A DNA stretch of 5,864 nt from Pseudomonadota bacterium (GTDB taxonomy: Bacteria; Desulfobacterota; Anaeroferrophillalia; Anaeroferrophillales; Tharpellaceae), in contig WFRT01000125.1 in the NCBI GenBank assembly GCA_015486445.1, positions 1 through 5,864 on the forward strand, written 5' to 3'. The position numbers were made by a program, and so were the translations under genes. The notes beneath the pieces were generated by a model, which did not search any database, was not told the origin of the DNA, and worked only from the letters and a program-made list of their open reading frames with translations. Shown here in pieces: positions 5,808 to 5,864 of the stretch; positions within the stretch are counted from its first letter, which is position 1; every line of letters begins with the position of its first letter.

Positions 5808-5864
5808 TTACCATGGGTTGCGGCCTTTTTCCGGGTTGCGGCGGTCGCGGTACTGGTAGAGGAA
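5808..5864 (-). CDS. C-terminal tail of an upstream gene, possibly another bat gene
   Basis: Eighteen codons are open from the window edge to a TAA at 5810-5808 and read FLYQYRDRRNPEKGRNPW. The charged, Pro/Asn-containing end closing on tryptophan resembles the tails of some TPR-containing BatC/BatB proteins, and those genes usually lie just upstream of batD. The resemblance is from general memory and the fragment is too short to prove identity. A second frame is also open here, from the window edge to a TAA about 100 bases in, but its composition (Ser/Thr/Ala runs) is not protein-like. Confidence 0.5.
   Translation of the reverse strand, partial: FLYQYRDRRNPEKGRNPW

Noticed and set aside
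5656..5814. 53-codon minus-strand frame from ATG 5814 reading through the right half of the MITE
   Set aside because: It is mostly repeat-element sequence and has no visible domain; it is the type of spurious ORF a MITE produces.

Overview
The window is a GC-rich bacterial segment in which every credible gene lies on the minus strand, so transcription runs from high to low coordinates. The GC-biased codon use, the bat (aerotolerance) locus and a partner-switching module built around a periplasmic binding protein would suit a Desulfobacterota/Desulfuromonadia-type Gram-negative. That placement is an inference from gene content and style; no phylogenetic marker is present.

Layout in the direction of transcription. 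At 5864-5808 is the last 18 codons of an upstream gene, perhaps another bat gene. At 5773-5486 is a small mobile element not explained by any gene: 272 bp with 13-bp perfect terminal inverted repeats starting GTAA, bounded by an exact 8-bp direct repeat (AAATCGGG). It has no transposase and folds as a long imperfect hairpin, so it looks like a MITE of IS66 type. At 5439-3604 is batD, a signal-peptide-bearing, membrane-anchored protein with three beta-sandwich-like segments. At 3603-3456 is an intergenic region holding overlapping inverted repeats and a plausible sigma70-type promoter.

The second block (3455-1) is a tightly packed four-gene operon: a STAS anti-sigma-factor antagonist (RsbV-like), a HATPase serine kinase/anti-sigma factor (RsbW-like), an exported NMT1/THI5-like solute-binding protein, and a membrane-bound dCACHE-HAMP-PP2C phosphatase (RsbU-like, cut by the window edge). 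The genes overlap by 8, 4 and 4 bp, which points to translational coupling. The expected circuit is that RsbW phosphorylates and inactivates the STAS protein while the PP2C reactivates it, freeing RsbW to change partner. The periplasmic cache domain, and possibly the binding protein, would set phosphatase activity. The binding protein has no ABC permease or ATPase beside it, so a sensory role is attractive. No sigma factor or other output gene lies in the window.

The two most interesting items are the MITE inside the bat cluster and the embedding of an NMT1-type binding protein inside a partner-switching operon.
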